Assembly: GCF_019931165.1 (NCBI RefSeq)
Contig: NZ_JAIOUP010000021.1
Span: forward strand, 1 to 42,393
Length of the DNA: 42,393 nt
Reading direction: 5' to 3'
Source of the DNA: Schnuerera sp. xch1
GTDB lineage: Bacteria; Bacillota; Clostridia; Tissierellales; Tepidimicrobiaceae
Numbering within the stretch: position 1 is the stretch's first letter; each line of letters opens with the position of its first letter. The translations under genes were made by a program, and so were the position numbers. The notes under the pieces are model-generated. The model made no database searches. It saw only the letters and a program-made list of their open reading frames with translations, and was not told where the DNA came from. Below are positions 35,192-42,393 of this stretch, in pieces.

Positions 35192-37297
35192 TTTTATATT
35201 ACTTAGCAATGTTTGTAATTCTTCTGCTAAAGTAGATAGGCTTTCTGTAGAAGATGAAATTTCCTCCATAGCTGCCATTTGTTCTTCAGATGCTGCGGAA
35301 GAATTTTCAATTTGTGATGCTATATTTTGAGACATGTTTTCAATATTAGTAGAAGATTTGACTAGGGATTCTACTTGCTTTTCTACATTTAGAGTAGCTT
35401 GAACAATCTCTTGAATTTTTAGTGCTATTTGTTCAATAGAATTAGCAATTTCTTCAAAAGCTACCTTGGTTTCGTTTACACTAGTCACTCCGTGTTCCAC
35501 TTCCTTGCTATTAAAATCCATTTTTTCATTTGCTCCTTGTATTAATAGGTTGTTATTATTGATTATCTTTTGGATATCTTTAGTAGATCTTTGGGTTTCC
35601 TCCGCTAACTTTCTAATTTCATCAGCTACTACTGCAAAACCTTTTCCATGTTCTCCGGCTCTAGCTGCTTCTATAGCAGCGTTTAGTGCTAATAGGTTGG
35701 TTTCTTCTGATACATTTTCTATTATTTTTAACATTTGATCCATTTCTTTAGAACTTTTGTATATATCGTTTAATGAAGTTTTGACGTTTAAAGTACTATC
35801 TTCTATATTGTTCATTTGTGTAATTACTTCATTTATCTTGTCTTTACCTAATTTGGTTTTATTGAAAATTTCTATACTTAGATCTTCTGTATTTTTGGTT
35901 TCAGTTGATACATTATCTATTTGCGATGATATTTCTTTTATAGAAGAAGTAATATTTAAAATTTCGTTTAGCTGCTTATTAGAGTCTTCTGCAATATCAT
36001 TTGAAGATTCGGCTATATTTGTAGCTGTGGCTGTAGATTCCTCTGATATAGCTGCCAGTTCTTCTGAAGAGGCTGCTACTTGGTGAGATGATTGTTGTAT
36101 TTCATCTGTAAATTTGCGCATGTTGTCCATTACTATCTGGAGGGAATTACTCATTCTACCAAGTTCGTCTTTTCTGGATAAAAATTTTTTATCTATGTCA
36201 TCCTTAAAATTTAATTGAGAAAGTTTATATACGTATTCTGTAATCTTAGCAATAGGTTTTGCTATGTTTTTACTGAATAACAATGAAAATACTATACCTA
36301 TTGCAATAGCAAATAATACAACATATATTAAAATTTGTGTTAAATTATTTATACCTGATAATATTTCCGATTCATCTACACTTACTACTAAGGTCCAATC
36401 CTTTGATTCAATAGGCGAATATCCTATATGTACAACATTTCCATCTATGGAATACGTACCAGTTCCTGACTCTCCAGCTTGTATTTGCTCTTCCATTGTA
36501 GTAGCTTCATTTATATATTCAGTAGTTACTCTATCTTTTAACCCACTGAAATTAATAATTCCACTTGAATCCTTATTATTAGCTGCATCAATTTTTATTG
36601 TTGGATGGGAAATAATATCAACTGTTTCATTTAATATATAGGCATAGCCATTTTCACCAAATTTAATATTATCAGCTATTTGATAGAAATCAGAAGCAGG
36701 TTTAAAGGCTATAATAGCACCTATATTTATGCCTTCAAATTTTAGAGGCGCTGATATTATTACTTCGGATTTCCCAGTTAGAGTATTAATTTGAGGTTGA
36801 GAAAAATATGTTTCACCGAAATTGGCTCTTTTAAAAAATTCTTTTTCATAAACATCTATTTTGGTGCCATCATCTAGTAATAAATTTCCTTGTGTATCTG
36901 CTAGACCAATTTGAGAAAATTTCAATCTATCTTTTTCCATGATCAATGATTCATATTTTTCTTCTGCAGGAATTTCAGGATTTGCAATAGTATCTAAATT
37001 TCCTAATGTTTCAATAGAAAGAGTATAACTTTTAATCTGTTCATTTACTAATTGAGCAGAATCTATAGCCTTATTATATAATAGTTCATTATATGAGTGT
37101 ATTAATTCGTCTTTTATAATATGATATGATGTTAATCCTACTAAAGCAGTAATGCCTATCAATATAATAGTGATAGAGAGTATCAATTTCCTACGGATAC
37201 TTTTTTCTTTTTTTGCATTTTTAATAGTTTTATTTGTTTTAAACTTAGGAAGGTTGATTTTTTTTGGTCTAGGTTTCTTTATTGATTTAAGATCCAT
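35186..37297 (-). CDS. Methyl-accepting chemotaxis protein with dCache sensor
   Basis: A 703-residue chemoreceptor on the minus strand. It has a Lys/Arg-rich cytoplasmic N-terminus of 37 residues, membrane helix 1 (about 38-60), an extracellular dCache-like sensor (about 65-315), helix 2 (321-342), a HAMP linker and a long coiled-coil signalling domain. The conserved hairpin tip reads [20 protein letters not shown]. Ribosome binding site AAAGGAG precedes the ATG at 37297. dCache sensors often bind amino acids, so adjacency to the amino acid importer operon is suggestive, though the two are divergently arranged. The charged 37-residue N-terminal extension is longer than usual. Confidence 0.93.
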   Translation of the reverse strand: MDLKSIKKPRPKKINLPKFKTNKTIKNAKKEKSIRRKLILSITIILIGITALVGLTSYHIIKDELIHSYNELLYNKAIDSAQLVNEQIKSYTLSIETLGNLDTIANPEIPAEEKYESLIMEKDRLKFSQIGLADTQGNLLLDDGTKIDVYEKEFFKRANFGETYFSQPQINTLTGKSEVIISAPLKFEGINIGAIIAFKPASDFYQIADNIKFGENGYAYILNETVDIISHPTIKIDAANNKDSSGIINFSGLKDRVTTEYINEATTMEEQIQAGESGTGTYSIDGNVVHIGYSPIESKDWTLVVSVDESEILSGINNLTQILIYVVLFAIAIGIVFSLLFSKNIAKPIAKITEYVYKLSQLNFKDDIDKKFLSRKDELGRMSNSLQIVMDNMRKFTDEIQQSSHQVAASSEELAAISEESTATATNIAESSNDIAEDSNKQLNEILNITSSIKEISSQIDNVSTETKNTEDLSIEIFNKTKLGKDKINEVITQMNNIEDSTLNVKTSLNDIYKSSKEMDQMLKIIENVSEETNLLALNAAIEAARAGEHGKGFAVVADEIRKLAEETQRSTKDIQKIINNNNLLIQGANEKMDFNSKEVEHGVTSVNETKVAFEEIANSIEQIALKIQEIVQATLNVEKQVESLVKSSTNIENMSQNIASQIENSSAASEEQMAAMEEISSSTESLSTLAEELQTLLSNIKL

Positions 37298-37360
37298 TAA
37301 ATTACAACTCCTTTATGGTAAAATTTTTATTATTACTTATTATATAAAAGTTATAAAAAT

Positions 37361-37387
37361 CCTCTATTTTTTTGAAAAAAATAGAGG
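37361..37387. repeat. Inverted repeat in the divergent promoter region
   Basis: CCTCTATTTTTT (37361-37372) pairs with AAAAAATAGAGG (37376-37387) across a three-base loop. It lies about 65 bases upstream of the chemoreceptor start on the minus strand and about 100 bases before the importer promoter. It may act as an insulating terminator between the divergent units. The rest of the 350-base gap is AT-rich with no gene. Confidence 0.6.
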
Positions 37388-37486
37388 AATATAGAGTAAA
37401 TCAAAATATTCTAAAACAATAAAAGTATATTTACTAATATATTGAATATATATGAACATAAATATGGTTTTGTTTACTAGAGGATA

Positions 37487-37516
37487 TTGACAAATACCTA
37501 TATAAAGGTATATACT
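37487..37516 (+). promoter_or_regulatory. Sigma-A promoter of the branched-chain amino acid importer operon
   Basis: TTGACA at 37487-37492 and TATACT at 37511-37516 have 18-base spacing. A leader of about 125 bases follows up to the lipoprotein ATG at 37648. The leader has a GGGTATCCCGTGAGG-like stretch near 37600, but I cannot assign it to a known T-box or riboswitch. Confidence 0.7.
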
Positions 37517-37647
37517 TTGAATATACTGAAAATTTAGATTAGTGGAAGTTTTAAAAAAACTATCGTAATATACATAACATTCAACAAAATACTGTTAGTT
37601 GGGTATCCCGTGAGGTATGGGGAAATTATTAAATAGGAGGTATTAAA

Positions 37648-38862
37648 ATGAAAAGAAGATTGGGGTTATTACTTTTAGTAGCAGTGTTAATCATTTCGTT
37701 ATTATCGGGATGTGGTAATAGTGCGACTGAAGAGACAGGTGGGGATACTGAATTAGAGTCATCAGAGGAGACAGGCGGGGATACTGCATCAGGGTCATCA
37801 GATGTAATAAAGATAGGAGTATTTGAACCTATAACAGGAGTAAACGCAGCAGGCGGAGAGATGACAGTAGAAGGAATTGAATTAGCTAACGAGACTATGC
37901 CTGAGGTATTAGGTAAAGAAGTAGAAATAGTTATTGTAGATAACAAATCTGACAAAGTAGAAGCTGCCAATGCAGTATCCAGATTGATTGAAAAGGAAGG
38001 AGTATCTGCAATTATTGGTAGTTATGGAAGCTCCCTATCCATGGCAGCAGGGGATATAGTTAAAGAGAATCAGGTTCCAGCGGTTGGGTGTTCTCCAACA
38101 AATCCATTAGTTACATTAAATAATGATTATTACTTTAGGGTTTGTTTTATAGACCCATTCCAGGGAACTGTAATGGCTAATTATGCAGTAAATGAATTAG
38201 GAGCACAAACTGCAGCTATTATACAGGATGTCACTCAAGATTATTCTGTAGGATTAAGTAAATATTTTGTTGATGCTTTTGTTGAATTAACAGGAAATGA
38301 AGATGCAATATTGGAAACATCTTCTTACAACACTGGTGATCAGGATTTTACTGCTCAAATTACTAATGTTCAATCAAAAAATCCTGATGTAATATTTGCA
38401 CCAGGAAACTATGGTGAATGTGCATTGTTGATAAAGCAAGCAAGAGATCAAGGTATTGATACTCCTATACTAGGTGGAGATACTTGGGAATCTCCTGAAT
38501 TTCTATCAATCGGTGGAGATTCAGTAGAGGGTATAGTATTTAGTACACATTTTACAGCAGAAGCGCCGGTGACAGAATTATCTGAGGAATTTTTAAATCA
38601 ATATAGAGAGAAATATGATAAGGAAGCTAATGCATTTGCTGCATTAGGATATGATGCGTATATGGTTATTATGGATGCTATTGAAAGAGCTAATTCTGCT
38701 GAGCCACAAGCTATAAAGGATGCTCTTGCAGAAACTGAAAGGTTTACAGGAGCAACAGGTTATATAACTCTTGATGAAAACGGAGATGCAGTAAAGAGTG
38801 CAATAATCAAGAGAGTTGAAAATGGAGAATTTGTATATTTAACTACTGTTGATCCTAACTAA
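37648..38862 (+). CDS. Branched-chain amino acid binding lipoprotein (LivK/BraC-like)
   Basis: A 404-residue type I binding protein. The signal peptide ends in lipobox LSGC (Cys22). A flexible linker follows, containing a duplicated 12-residue unit (EETGGDT...SS). The mature fold begins IKIGVFEPITGVNAAGGEM and carries IIGSYGSSLSMAAGDI, YNTGDQDFTAQITNVQ and FAALGYDAYMVIMDAIE, typical of the leucine/isoleucine/valine family. It feeds the permeases and ATPases encoded by the next four genes. Specificity among branched-chain amino acids, amides or urea cannot be set by eye. Ribosome binding site AGGAGG precedes ATG 37648. Confidence 0.9.
   Translation: MKRRLGLLLLVAVLIISLLSGCGNSATEETGGDTELESSEETGGDTASGSSDVIKIGVFEPITGVNAAGGEMTVEGIELANETMPEVLGKEVEIVIVDNKSDKVEAANAVSRLIEKEGVSAIIGSYGSSLSMAAGDIVKENQVPAVGCSPTNPLVTLNNDYYFRVCFIDPFQGTVMANYAVNELGAQTAAIIQDVTQDYSVGLSKYFVDAFVELTGNEDAILETSSYNTGDQDFTAQITNVQSKNPDVIFAPGNYGECALLIKQARDQGIDTPILGGDTWESPEFLSIGGDSVEGIVFSTHFTAEAPVTELSEEFLNQYREKYDKEANAFAALGYDAYMVIMDAIERANSAEPQAIKDALAETERFTGATGYITLDENGDAVKSAIIKRVENGEFVYLTTVDPN
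37729..37800 (+). repeat. Tandem 36-bp duplication in the lipoprotein linker
   Basis: Bases 37729-37764 and 37765-37800 are imperfect tandem copies (31 of 36 identical). They stay in frame and double the Glu/Gly/Ser-rich linker between the lipid anchor and the folded domain. This lengthens the tether and should not affect the binding fold. Confidence 0.85.
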
Positions 38863-38886
38863 TCAGATATATAAGGGGGACTGAAT

Positions 38887-39780
38887 ATGAGCGGTATGGA
38901 CTTTTTGCAGCATTTGGCCAATGGTATCTCATTAGGTAGTTTATATGCGTTGATTGCAATAGGATATACTATGGTTTATGGAATATTAAGGCTTATAAAC
39001 TTTGCTCATGGTGATATATTCATGTTAGGAGGTTATCTAACATTTTATGGAATAATGTTTACATCTATTCCATGGTGGCTAGTGTTTATTTTAGCCTCAG
39101 TACTTACTGGATTAATTGGTCTCCTCCTTGAAAAAATCGCATACAAACCATTGCGGGATGCACCAAGAATTACAGTTTTAATCTCAGCTATAGGAGCTTC
39201 ATTTTTCTTACAAAATTTTGGAATAGTAGTATTTGGGGGGAGGCCTAAGGCCTTCCCAATCCCTGATGTTTTGAATAAGGTGGTAAATTTAGGAGGAGTA
39301 TCTATTAACATAATTACATTTATAATTCCTACAATTACTATTATATTGCTTATAGCTCTTACCTATTTTATTAATAAAACCAAGACTGGAATGGCAATGA
39401 GAGCTCTATCAAGAGATTATGAAACTGCAAGATTAATGGGGATAGATGTTAATAAGATTATTTCCATTACTTTTTTTATTGGATCATTTTTGGCAGCAGT
39501 TGGAGGAGTAATGTGGGGAACTAAATATCCTCAGCTATTACCTCTTATGGGCGCTATGCCTGGAATTAAATGCTTTATTGCTGCGGTTATAGGTGGAATA
39601 GGAAATATAGGTGGAGCTGTTTTAGGAGGTTTTATATTAGGATTGGGTGAAATTTTATTGGTTGCATTTTTCTCTAATTTGACAGGATATAGGGATGCTT
39701 TTGCATTTGTACTTTTGATTATCATACTCTTAGTTAAGCCTACAGGTTTGCTTGGAGAAAAAACTACGGAGAAGGTGTAG
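38887..39780 (+). CDS. livH: Branched-chain amino acid ABC permease LivH-like
   Basis: A 297-residue membrane protein with about eight hydrophobic segments. Family markers are LGSLYALIAIGYTMVYGILRLINFAHGD-type sequence at the N-terminus (residues 15-42), the coupling-loop region MAMRALSRDYETARLMGIDV and CFIAAVIGGIGNIGGAVLGG near the end. It forms half of the heterodimeric pore with the next gene product. ATG 38887 follows AAGGGGGA, 24 bases after the lipoprotein gene. Confidence 0.93.
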   Translation: MSGMDFLQHLANGISLGSLYALIAIGYTMVYGILRLINFAHGDIFMLGGYLTFYGIMFTSIPWWLVFILASVLTGLIGLLLEKIAYKPLRDAPRITVLISAIGASFFLQNFGIVVFGGRPKAFPIPDVLNKVVNLGGVSINIITFIIPTITIILLIALTYFINKTKTGMAMRALSRDYETARLMGIDVNKIISITFFIGSFLAAVGGVMWGTKYPQLLPLMGAMPGIKCFIAAVIGGIGNIGGAVLGGFILGLGEILLVAFFSNLTGYRDAFAFVLLIIILLVKPTGLLGEKTTEKV

Positions 39781-39783
39781 ACT

Positions 39784-40797
39784 ATGAAAGCTAATATGAA
39801 AACAGCTAAAAGCAAAAAATTAATTGATAATAGAACTTTTATCAGCTTTGTCATTTTAATAATTGCATTAATTGTTATCAATTTTACTGATAACGATTAT
39901 ATAAAAAGAATTACTAGCCTTTGTGGTATTTATGTAATATTAGGTCTTAGTATGCAATTAATCAATGGATTCACAGGACTGTTTTCTTTAGGGCATGCAG
40001 GATTCATGGCTATAGGGGCATATACTGTAGCTATACTTACTATTGCTCCCGAAGACAAAGTGATGAACTTTTTTATGAAACCAATATTACCATTTCTAGC
40101 TAATGTTGAATGGTGGTTCTTTCCTTCTTTGATAATGGCTGGGATAATAGCAGGTGTATTTGGATTTTTGATAGGAGCACCTGTTTTAAGACTAACTGAT
40201 GATTATTTAGCTATAGCTACCTTGGGGTTTGCAGAGATAATTAGAGTTGTTTTTACGAATACGCAATCTTTAACCAATGGAGCTCTGGGATTAAAAGCAA
40301 TTCCAAACAATACAAATGTGTTATGGAGTTGGGCAATGGCGTTTATAACTATTGGGTTTATGGTATTTTTAATGAAAGGAAGCTATGGAAAAGCCTTTAA
40401 AGCTATAAGGGAAGATGAAATAGCAGCTAGATCCATGGGAATAAATCTATTCAGGCATAAGGTCATGAGCTTTACATTTAGTGCATTTTTAGCAGGTGTT
40501 GCTGGAGGGCTTATGGCTTCTTTATTGGGAACCATTGACCCTAATATGTTCAGGATTACTTTAACATTCAATATATTGTTGATAATGGTATTAGGAGGAC
40601 TGGGAAATATTAAAGGAACTGTTATTTCTGCTATTATAGTTACCGCTGCAATGGAGGTACTAAGGTTCTTAGACGAATCTATCAATTTAGGATTTATTCA
40701 GTTAGAAGGAATTCCAGGAATGAGAATGGTTATTTTTTCAATGATCCTTATGGCAGTAGTTATATTCAGAAAGGATAGATTATTGAAAGGAAACTAA
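39784..40797 (+). CDS. livM: Branched-chain amino acid ABC permease LivM-like
   Basis: A 337-residue permease with about nine or ten membrane helices, the partner of the LivH-like protein. Markers include LINGFTGLFSLGHAGFMAIGAYT, split here across the second and third helices, the coupling loop YGKAFKAIREDEIAARSMGIN and ILLIMVLGGLGNIKGTVI. The gene begins three bases after the livH stop, with GGAGAAGGTG as ribosome binding site inside livH, indicating translational coupling. Confidence 0.93.
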   Translation: MKANMKTAKSKKLIDNRTFISFVILIIALIVINFTDNDYIKRITSLCGIYVILGLSMQLINGFTGLFSLGHAGFMAIGAYTVAILTIAPEDKVMNFFMKPILPFLANVEWWFFPSLIMAGIIAGVFGFLIGAPVLRLTDDYLAIATLGFAEIIRVVFTNTQSLTNGALGLKAIPNNTNVLWSWAMAFITIGFMVFLMKGSYGKAFKAIREDEIAARSMGINLFRHKVMSFTFSAFLAGVAGGLMASLLGTIDPNMFRITLTFNILLIMVLGGLGNIKGTVISAIIVTAAMEVLRFLDESINLGFIQLEGIPGMRMVIFSMILMAVVIFRKDRLLKGN

Positions 40798-40808
40798 AAA
40801 GGATGTGA

Positions 40809-41585
40809 ATGAGAATAATGCTAAAAATAGAGAATATGACTATGAAGTTTGGTGGAGTTATAGCTGCAAATAATTTTAATGCAAATATAGAAAAAGGACG
40901 AATAGTTGGATTAATTGGTCCTAATGGTGCAGGGAAAACTACAATATTTAATGTAGTTACTGGTGTTTATATGCCAACAGAAGGACGAGTTATATTTAAT
41001 CCTGATGATAGAGAACATGTAATATCAGGATTGAGACCAGATGAAATAGCAAAGCTTGGTGTGTGTAGAACCTTCCAAAATATTAGGTTGTTCAAGGATT
41101 TGTCTGTACTCGATAATGTGTTTATTGGCAACCATTTGAGAATTGAATCCAATGTATTTTCGTCCATATTACGACTTCCTGGTTATATTAAAGAGGAAAA
41201 AGAGATATTAAAAAAATCTCTCTATCTATTGGAAAGGGTAGGTTTATTACAAGAAAAAGACGAAAAAGCCCATTCTCTTCCTTACGGTAAGCAGAGAAGA
41301 TTGGAAATCGCTAGAGCATTAGCTACTAATCCGAGATTGTTATTATTAGATGAACCTGCAGCGGGGATGAATCCTCAAGAGAGTAGAGAATTGATGCAAT
41401 TTATATTAGATATAAAAGATGAGTTTGATTTAACCATATTTTTAATAGAGCACCATATGGAAGTGGTAATGGGTATATGTGAAGAGATTTTCGTATTAGA
41501 TCATGGAGAGTTAATTGCTCAGGGGAACCCAGAGGCAATACAAAACAATCAAAGGGTTGTAGAAGCTTATTTGGGGGTGGAATAG
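40809..41585 (+). CDS. livG: Branched-chain amino acid ABC ATPase LivG-like
   Basis: A 258-residue ATPase. Walker A is GPNGAGKTT, the Q-loop region is CRTFQNIRLF, the signature is the LivG-type LPYGKQRRLEIARAL, and Walker B is LLLLDEPAAGMNP with switch His in IEHHME. ATG 40809 is five bases after AAAAGGA; an in-frame ATG 40818 is possible but spaced 14 bases away. Its stop abuts the next start directly. With LivF it drives import. Confidence 0.93.
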   Translation: MRIMLKIENMTMKFGGVIAANNFNANIEKGRIVGLIGPNGAGKTTIFNVVTGVYMPTEGRVIFNPDDREHVISGLRPDEIAKLGVCRTFQNIRLFKDLSVLDNVFIGNHLRIESNVFSSILRLPGYIKEEKEILKKSLYLLERVGLLQEKDEKAHSLPYGKQRRLEIARALATNPRLLLLDEPAAGMNPQESRELMQFILDIKDEFDLTIFLIEHHMEVVMGICEEIFVLDHGELIAQGNPEAIQNNQRVVEAYLGVE

Positions 41586-42305
41586 ATGTTGAAAATATCT
41601 AATTTACATGTTAATTATGGAGGTATTCATGCTGTAAGAGGAATAGATATATCTGTAGAAGATAATAAAATAGTGACTTTAATAGGTGCGAATGGAGCAG
41701 GCAAGTCTTCTACCCTGAGAGCTATTATGGGATTGGTTGATAAAGCTGATGGAACTGTTGAATACGATAGCGAAGATTTAACAAATCTCTCTACAGTAGA
41801 TATTGTTAAGAAGGGAATAGTAATGGTTCCAGAAGGCAGAAATGTATTTGCTAATCTAACGGTTGAAGAAAATCTGATATTGGGAGCATATACTAGGAAT
41901 GACAATGAAGGCATAAAGAATATAATGAAAGAAGTTTATGATATGTTTCCAATATTAAAGGAGAGGAGTTGGCAAAAAGCAGGAACCCTTTCAGGAGGAG
42001 AACAACAGATGTTAGCTGTTAGTAGAGCGTTGATGGTAGAACCAAAGGTGTTAATGATGGATGAGCCTTCATTAGGTCTTGCACCAATCCTAGTAAAGGA
42101 TATATTTGAAATAATTACGATGTTAAATGAAGGAGGAAATACCATATTGTTAATAGAACAGAATGCCAATAAAGCATTGGAAATAGCAGATTATGGATAT
42201 GTGCTCGAAACCGGAAGTTTAGTTATTGAAGGCACTGGTAGAGACCTATTGAAAAATGATAGAGTACAACAAGCTTATTTAGGAGAATCCGTTGGAAATA
42301 AATAA
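41586..42305 (+). CDS. livF: Branched-chain amino acid ABC ATPase LivF-like
   Basis: A 239-residue ATPase, the second nucleotide-binding subunit. Walker A is GANGAGKSS, the signature is LSGGEQQML, Walker B is VLMMDEPSLGLAP and the switch His is replaced by Gln in IEQN, which is usual for LivF. ATG 41586 starts at the base after the livG stop, with GGGGGTGG upstream. It is the last gene of the operon before a terminator. Confidence 0.93.
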   Translation: MLKISNLHVNYGGIHAVRGIDISVEDNKIVTLIGANGAGKSSTLRAIMGLVDKADGTVEYDSEDLTNLSTVDIVKKGIVMVPEGRNVFANLTVEENLILGAYTRNDNEGIKNIMKEVYDMFPILKERSWQKAGTLSGGEQQMLAVSRALMVEPKVLMMDEPSLGLAPILVKDIFEIITMLNEGGNTILLIEQNANKALEIADYGYVLETGSLVIEGTGRDLLKNDRVQQAYLGESVGNK

Positions 42306-42318
42306 GTATGTGAAATAA

Positions 42319-42393
42319 GGGGCTGTTTCAAAATAGAAAAGCCCAAAAAAGTAAAACAGGTCTTAGAGCGCTAGCGCTAAGACCTGTTTTTTA
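42319..42393 (+). terminator. Terminator of the liv operon
   Basis: A first hairpin, GGGCT/AGCCC with inner TTTC/GAAA (42320-42344), is followed by an A-run. A second, stronger stem pairs AAAACAGGTCTTA (42353-42365) with TAAGACCTGTTTT (42378-42390), with further GCGC pairing inside, and runs into a T-tract at the window edge. The second is a typical rho-independent terminator. GGGGCTGTTTCAAAA resembles ends of some insertion sequences, but no transposase is in view. Confidence 0.85.

Noticed and set aside
37590-37640. Riboswitch or T-box in the leader of the amino acid importer operon
   Set aside because: A GC-richer patch is present, but no T-box NGGN bulge with anti-terminator pairing or other recognised class could be traced.
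1-42393. CRISPR arrays, tRNA, rRNA, prophage or toxin-antitoxin genes
   Set aside because: Reading through the window showed no regularly spaced repeats, no tRNA-like cloverleaf with CCA-adjacent ends, and no structural phage or toxin pair.

Overview
This window looks like the chromosome of a low-GC, anaerobic, Clostridia/Tissierellia-type Firmicute. The evidence is AT-rich codon use, strong AGGAGG-type ribosome binding sites, lipobox lipoproteins, an end fragment of a Na+-pumping decarboxylase beta subunit, and genes densely packed on the + strand. No rRNA, tRNA or CRISPR array was found. Functions are called from motifs and family knowledge only; no database was searched.

Layout. (1) 1-4880, molybdenum region: the last codons of a Na+-translocating decarboxylase beta subunit; about 1.4 kb of decayed DNA ending in a frameshifted YqeB-like (selenium-dependent molybdenum hydroxylase accessory) pseudogene; a single-domain ModE-like regulator; and a FecCD-type ABC importer (permease, ATPase, lipoprotein) with an E. 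coli-type ModE operator directly in front of it. It is best read as a MolBCA-like molybdate/tungstate importer. (2) 4881-20230, a myo-inositol island: a Gfo/Idh/MocA dehydrogenase, a LacI-family regulator, a sugar ABC importer, then iolC, iolJ, iolD, iolE, iolG, iolB and a CoA-acylating aldehyde dehydrogenase where iolA is expected. Two nearly identical sigma-A promoters carry CAAACGTTTG operators, with a third operator nearby. The island is bracketed by a 121-bp direct repeat (120/121 identical) of the 3' end of the molA-like gene. (3) 20325-26157: glutamate formimidoyltransferase and two paralogous secreted LysM-tailed 5'-nucleotidases with a RAYT/IS200-like transposase gene between them. 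(4) 26333-35150: a full yhf-type operon (yhfZ-Y-U-T, an amidase-signature gene, php, yhfS, yhfX, yhfW) of unknown pathway; a large nested inverted repeat fills the yhfT-amidase gap. (5) 35186-37297, minus strand: a dCache chemoreceptor. (6) 37487-42393: a branched-chain amino acid ABC importer operon (livKHMGF type) with its own promoter and terminator.

How the genes work together. The importer and Iol enzymes of region 2 form a coherent route from external inositol to dihydroxyacetone phosphate and malonate semialdehyde, which the last enzyme would turn into a CoA ester. The yhf operon combines a transporter, two PLP-type enzymes, a phosphotriesterase-like hydrolase, a phosphopentomutase-like enzyme and two regulators, which suggests uptake and breakdown of an unidentified nitrogen- and phosphate-containing compound. 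Most worth a second look are the repeat-flanked inositol island, the conserved ModE operator on a FecCD-type importer, and the yhf operon with an unusual amidase that has Thr at the usual cis-Ser position.
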